Assembly (NCBI RefSeq): GCF_020184175.1
Contig: NW_026083287.1
Location: 1 to 64,000 of the forward strand
Origin: Aphis gossypii
Taxonomy: Eukaryota; Arthropoda; Insecta; Hemiptera; Aphididae
DNA length: 64,000 bases
Direction of reading: 5' to 3'
Made by a program: the position numbers and the translations under genes. Below are positions 61,680-64,000 of the stretch, piece after piece (the first letter of the stretch is position 1; every line of letters starts with the position of its first letter). The notes under the pieces are model-generated. The model was not told where the DNA came from, made no database searches, and saw only the letters and a program-made list of their open reading frames with translations.

Positions 61680-61931
61680 TCAGCAGGAACTTATTTGAAG
61701 ACGTTCGGGGAAATGGACTCTTCTACCGGAACGCGTTTTCCTGTCTTTTGTTTCTGGTGTCGGTTCTTCTGTTTTTGGTTCCTTATTTGCGATAGATTCG
61801 GGTGTGGCATGTTTCATGTTTCTGGAGCTAACCTCCTCGTGTATGTCATCAGCAATTATGTAGGCTGGTTTCAGTCTATCAATAGTCACTGTTATCTTTT
61901 TCCCTTTCACGTCAATGCAGAAGGTTTTCCG
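61680..61931 (-). pseudogene. C-terminal end of Gypsy pol polyprotein, truncated
   Basis: Open on the minus strand from 61931 to a stop at 61680-61682. It begins RKTFCIDVKGKKITVTIDRL and continues KPAYI, the typical end of the integrase region of Ty3/Gypsy pol, followed by an acidic linker and TRSGRRVHFPERL, also a standard C-terminal motif. Everything upstream of 61931 is cut off by the junction with the 2-kb duplicated segment, so this is a fragment. The LTR follows on the same strand. Confidence 0.85.
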
Positions 61932-64000
61932 ATTAGATTTATATCATGCTTTACTCATCTCTCATTTGTTTGACTAATGAAGACGTTAAATTAATTTATT
62001 TTTCAATTTTAAATCGGTATAACCTAACCTTGTTATATTATTTCATTATTATTCAATGTTAGCCGATTATTAGAAATTTCAATAACTAATAAAATTGCTA
62101 TTTTGTATCAGTAATTTATTTTAACTGAATAAATTTGTATAAAGTTACCTACCTAACTACGTAAGTTTACTGCATTACATTTTATAACGTTAATATCTAT
62201 CTACTCAATGAAAATCTAATTTATATTAATTTTATCAGAGACAGAATACTTTTATGATTTTGTGTATTACAGTCTTGGTTAAGTATTACGAATTAAGTTA
62301 TTAATAAATTGACATGAATGAAAATGTCAACATGTTATACATATACTATTAATTATACATACTAAAAGTATAAAATACTTTCATACAGGTTATGGTCACA
62401 AACTGATCACAAATATTTATTTGCTTAAAACATATTATAACTCATACTAAACAGAAGATTAAAAAAACTAATACATTGTTACAAAAAATGATTTGTTTAA
62501 AAAGTAGAAATAATCTATTTCAATTTGCTCTATGCCTATAAGTATTAGAATTTCTTCCTTTTTATAATATAATTTTTTTTTTTTAATACAACATTATACT
62601 ATCACATGTAAAAATATTAAGCACACACATATTGAATAAAATAAGTTTTTTAAAATTATTTGTTTTATTACAATCTTAATTACATCTTAAATAAACAACT
62701 TATTTTATTGTCACAAGAGCCAAGTATTTTTCAAAATATTTAATTTGCATACATGTTTTTAATTAGATATCTATATCATAATTGCTAAATGCATAGTTTA
62801 TTAATCCTAGTTAATATGTACATTTTTTTTCATTTTTTTAGTGAATTCTTGATACCACTTTTTTAGTTAAATTACATACTTGCATATAATACATTTTTGA
62901 TGTATAAATAAGTTCATATTCTACAATAATTATTTCTTAAAAACCAGTGCTGTCATGACTTTACATTTATGGTTAATACATTAATTATATATTATTATGA
63001 GCCACTATAAAATGTTACCATCATTTAAAAGTCCAGGACTATGAAAAATGTATTTCTAACTTGATGATACAGTTACATCAGAATTTCTGTAATGCAGTAA
63101 TGCAAAACATGAGTAATGATTTATGTACTCAAGAAATTAGAAATAATTTTCCAATAACCCCAGACCTAAAACAACAGTAAAATTTAAAAGTGGCTCTAAC
63201 AATATTTTTCCTAGAATTTATTACTTTAATAGAAACTATTTCTAATAGATATTTAACAATAAATATGCTTCTACAGTACTATACTATCATTTACTTAAGA
63301 GCAGACACAAGACGAGGGCAAAGGGGGCTATGCATTATGCAAAGACTGTTGATGGATAACCTTCTTTTTTATTAAATAAACTTTATTAAATATCATTGCC
63401 ACCCCCATTTTTGCAGTCTGTATCTACCTTTGTCATTTACAAAATATGAAATGTCAGTATTTGGCATCTTACTATGTAAAGCAATACAACTTAAAATTAA
63501 AATCCATATTTTCTTTTATTACTTTGTATTGGAATTAATCATACATCATAAAAACAAATACTTAGTGGCAATCTAAATATAATAATTATTATTCATAGAT
63601 ACCTATAAATACCTTATAAATATTGAATTATTGTACCTAGCTATGGCTAAATGAAATAATTTGGTAAAAATCTAATACAAAAAAAAATATTACTTTAAGA
63701 GATAATTAACAAATCTAGAATAGCTGTGAAAGTGTGACGTCATTGGGTCTGCCTGATCGTAATTGTTTAACTTGTGTGTAAATATTCTTCACTTAACATA
63801 CTAATTGACCTAATTAAAAATTGTATTTTTGTAATTTACTTAACATATAAACATGTGATAATAGAAGTGTTTAAAACTATAAAAGTATTAGAATTTCAGT
63901 TTTATAAGTAGTACCGAAAGTTTTGAAAAGGAAAATTTAAACAACGCATCTTTTTAAAGATTTTTATATTTTAAATACTAAACGTTGTATTGAAGTTCTG
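61932..64000. repeat. Second copy of the 37504-39577 segment
   Basis: Nearly identical to 37504-39577 in the same orientation and running past the window end. It includes the possible terminal exon (about 63004-63180) and the 61-codon frame at 63190-63375, which lacks an ATG. The junction at 61931/61932 cuts the Gypsy pol frame. Near-identity means a recent duplication or an assembly effect. Confidence 0.92.

Noticed and set aside
61635..61973. 112-codon plus-strand frame
   Set aside because: It is the antisense of the Gypsy pol fragment and crosses the duplication junction.
1..64000. CRISPR arrays, operons, bacterial-type ribosome binding sites, tRNA or rRNA genes
   Set aside because: None seen. 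Intron structure and repeats show a nuclear animal genome; no cloverleaf or rRNA-like stretch was recognised by eye.

Overview
The window looks like a piece of an aphid (Hemiptera, Aphididae) nuclear genome. It is very AT-rich and gene-poor, its genes are small and split by spliceosomal introns (GT/AG with U-rich tracts), and it is packed with dispersed repeats, hAT-type MITEs and decayed transposons. The assignment to aphid is inferred from base composition, repeat style and gene content; no database search was possible.

Layout. 0-9.5 kb: a hAT MITE, a candidate chimeric gene containing a damaged SANTA-domain exon (691-2425), and an intact three-exon SANTA-domain gene (4331-9032). 9.5-17.9 kb: repeats, MITEs and two CpG-richer patches. 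17.99-19.5 kb: a second open SANTA-domain gene; it and the damaged copy at 2.1-2.6 kb lie in paralogous blocks (about 1.79-3.75 kb and 18.67-21.9 kb). 22-30.6 kb: almost empty, with repeat fragments. 30.6-33.2 kb, minus strand: catalytic region of a SENP6/7-type SUMO protease with a tandem exon duplication and a premature stop. 34-36.3 kb: a degenerate tnp2-like transposase and a deleted Charlie-like hAT element that still carries its BED zinc-finger ORF. 37.5-47.4 kb: a network of duplicated segments around a tiny two-exon RING-finger gene (40338-41164). 47.5-52.8 kb: nothing convincing. 52.83-54.2 kb: a clear three-exon gene for a secreted Kunitz-like plus CLIP-like protein. 54.4-61.1 kb: a direct repeat pair, a large inverted repeat and otherwise empty DNA. 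61.1-64 kb: one LTR and the C-terminal pol fragment of a Ty3/Gypsy element, abutting a nearly perfect 2.07 kb copy of 37504-39577 that runs off the window end.

Most interesting: two or three SANTA-domain (Mis18BP1/KNL2-type) genes. This domain belongs to centromere CENP-A loading factors, yet aphids are holocentric and hemipterans are among the insects reported to have lost CENP-A. Second: the SENP6/7 locus, where two tandem copies of the same exons have decayed in complementary ways, so that only one mixed splicing path stays usable across the duplication. The genes show no operon-like relation; they are independent loci in repeat-rich DNA.
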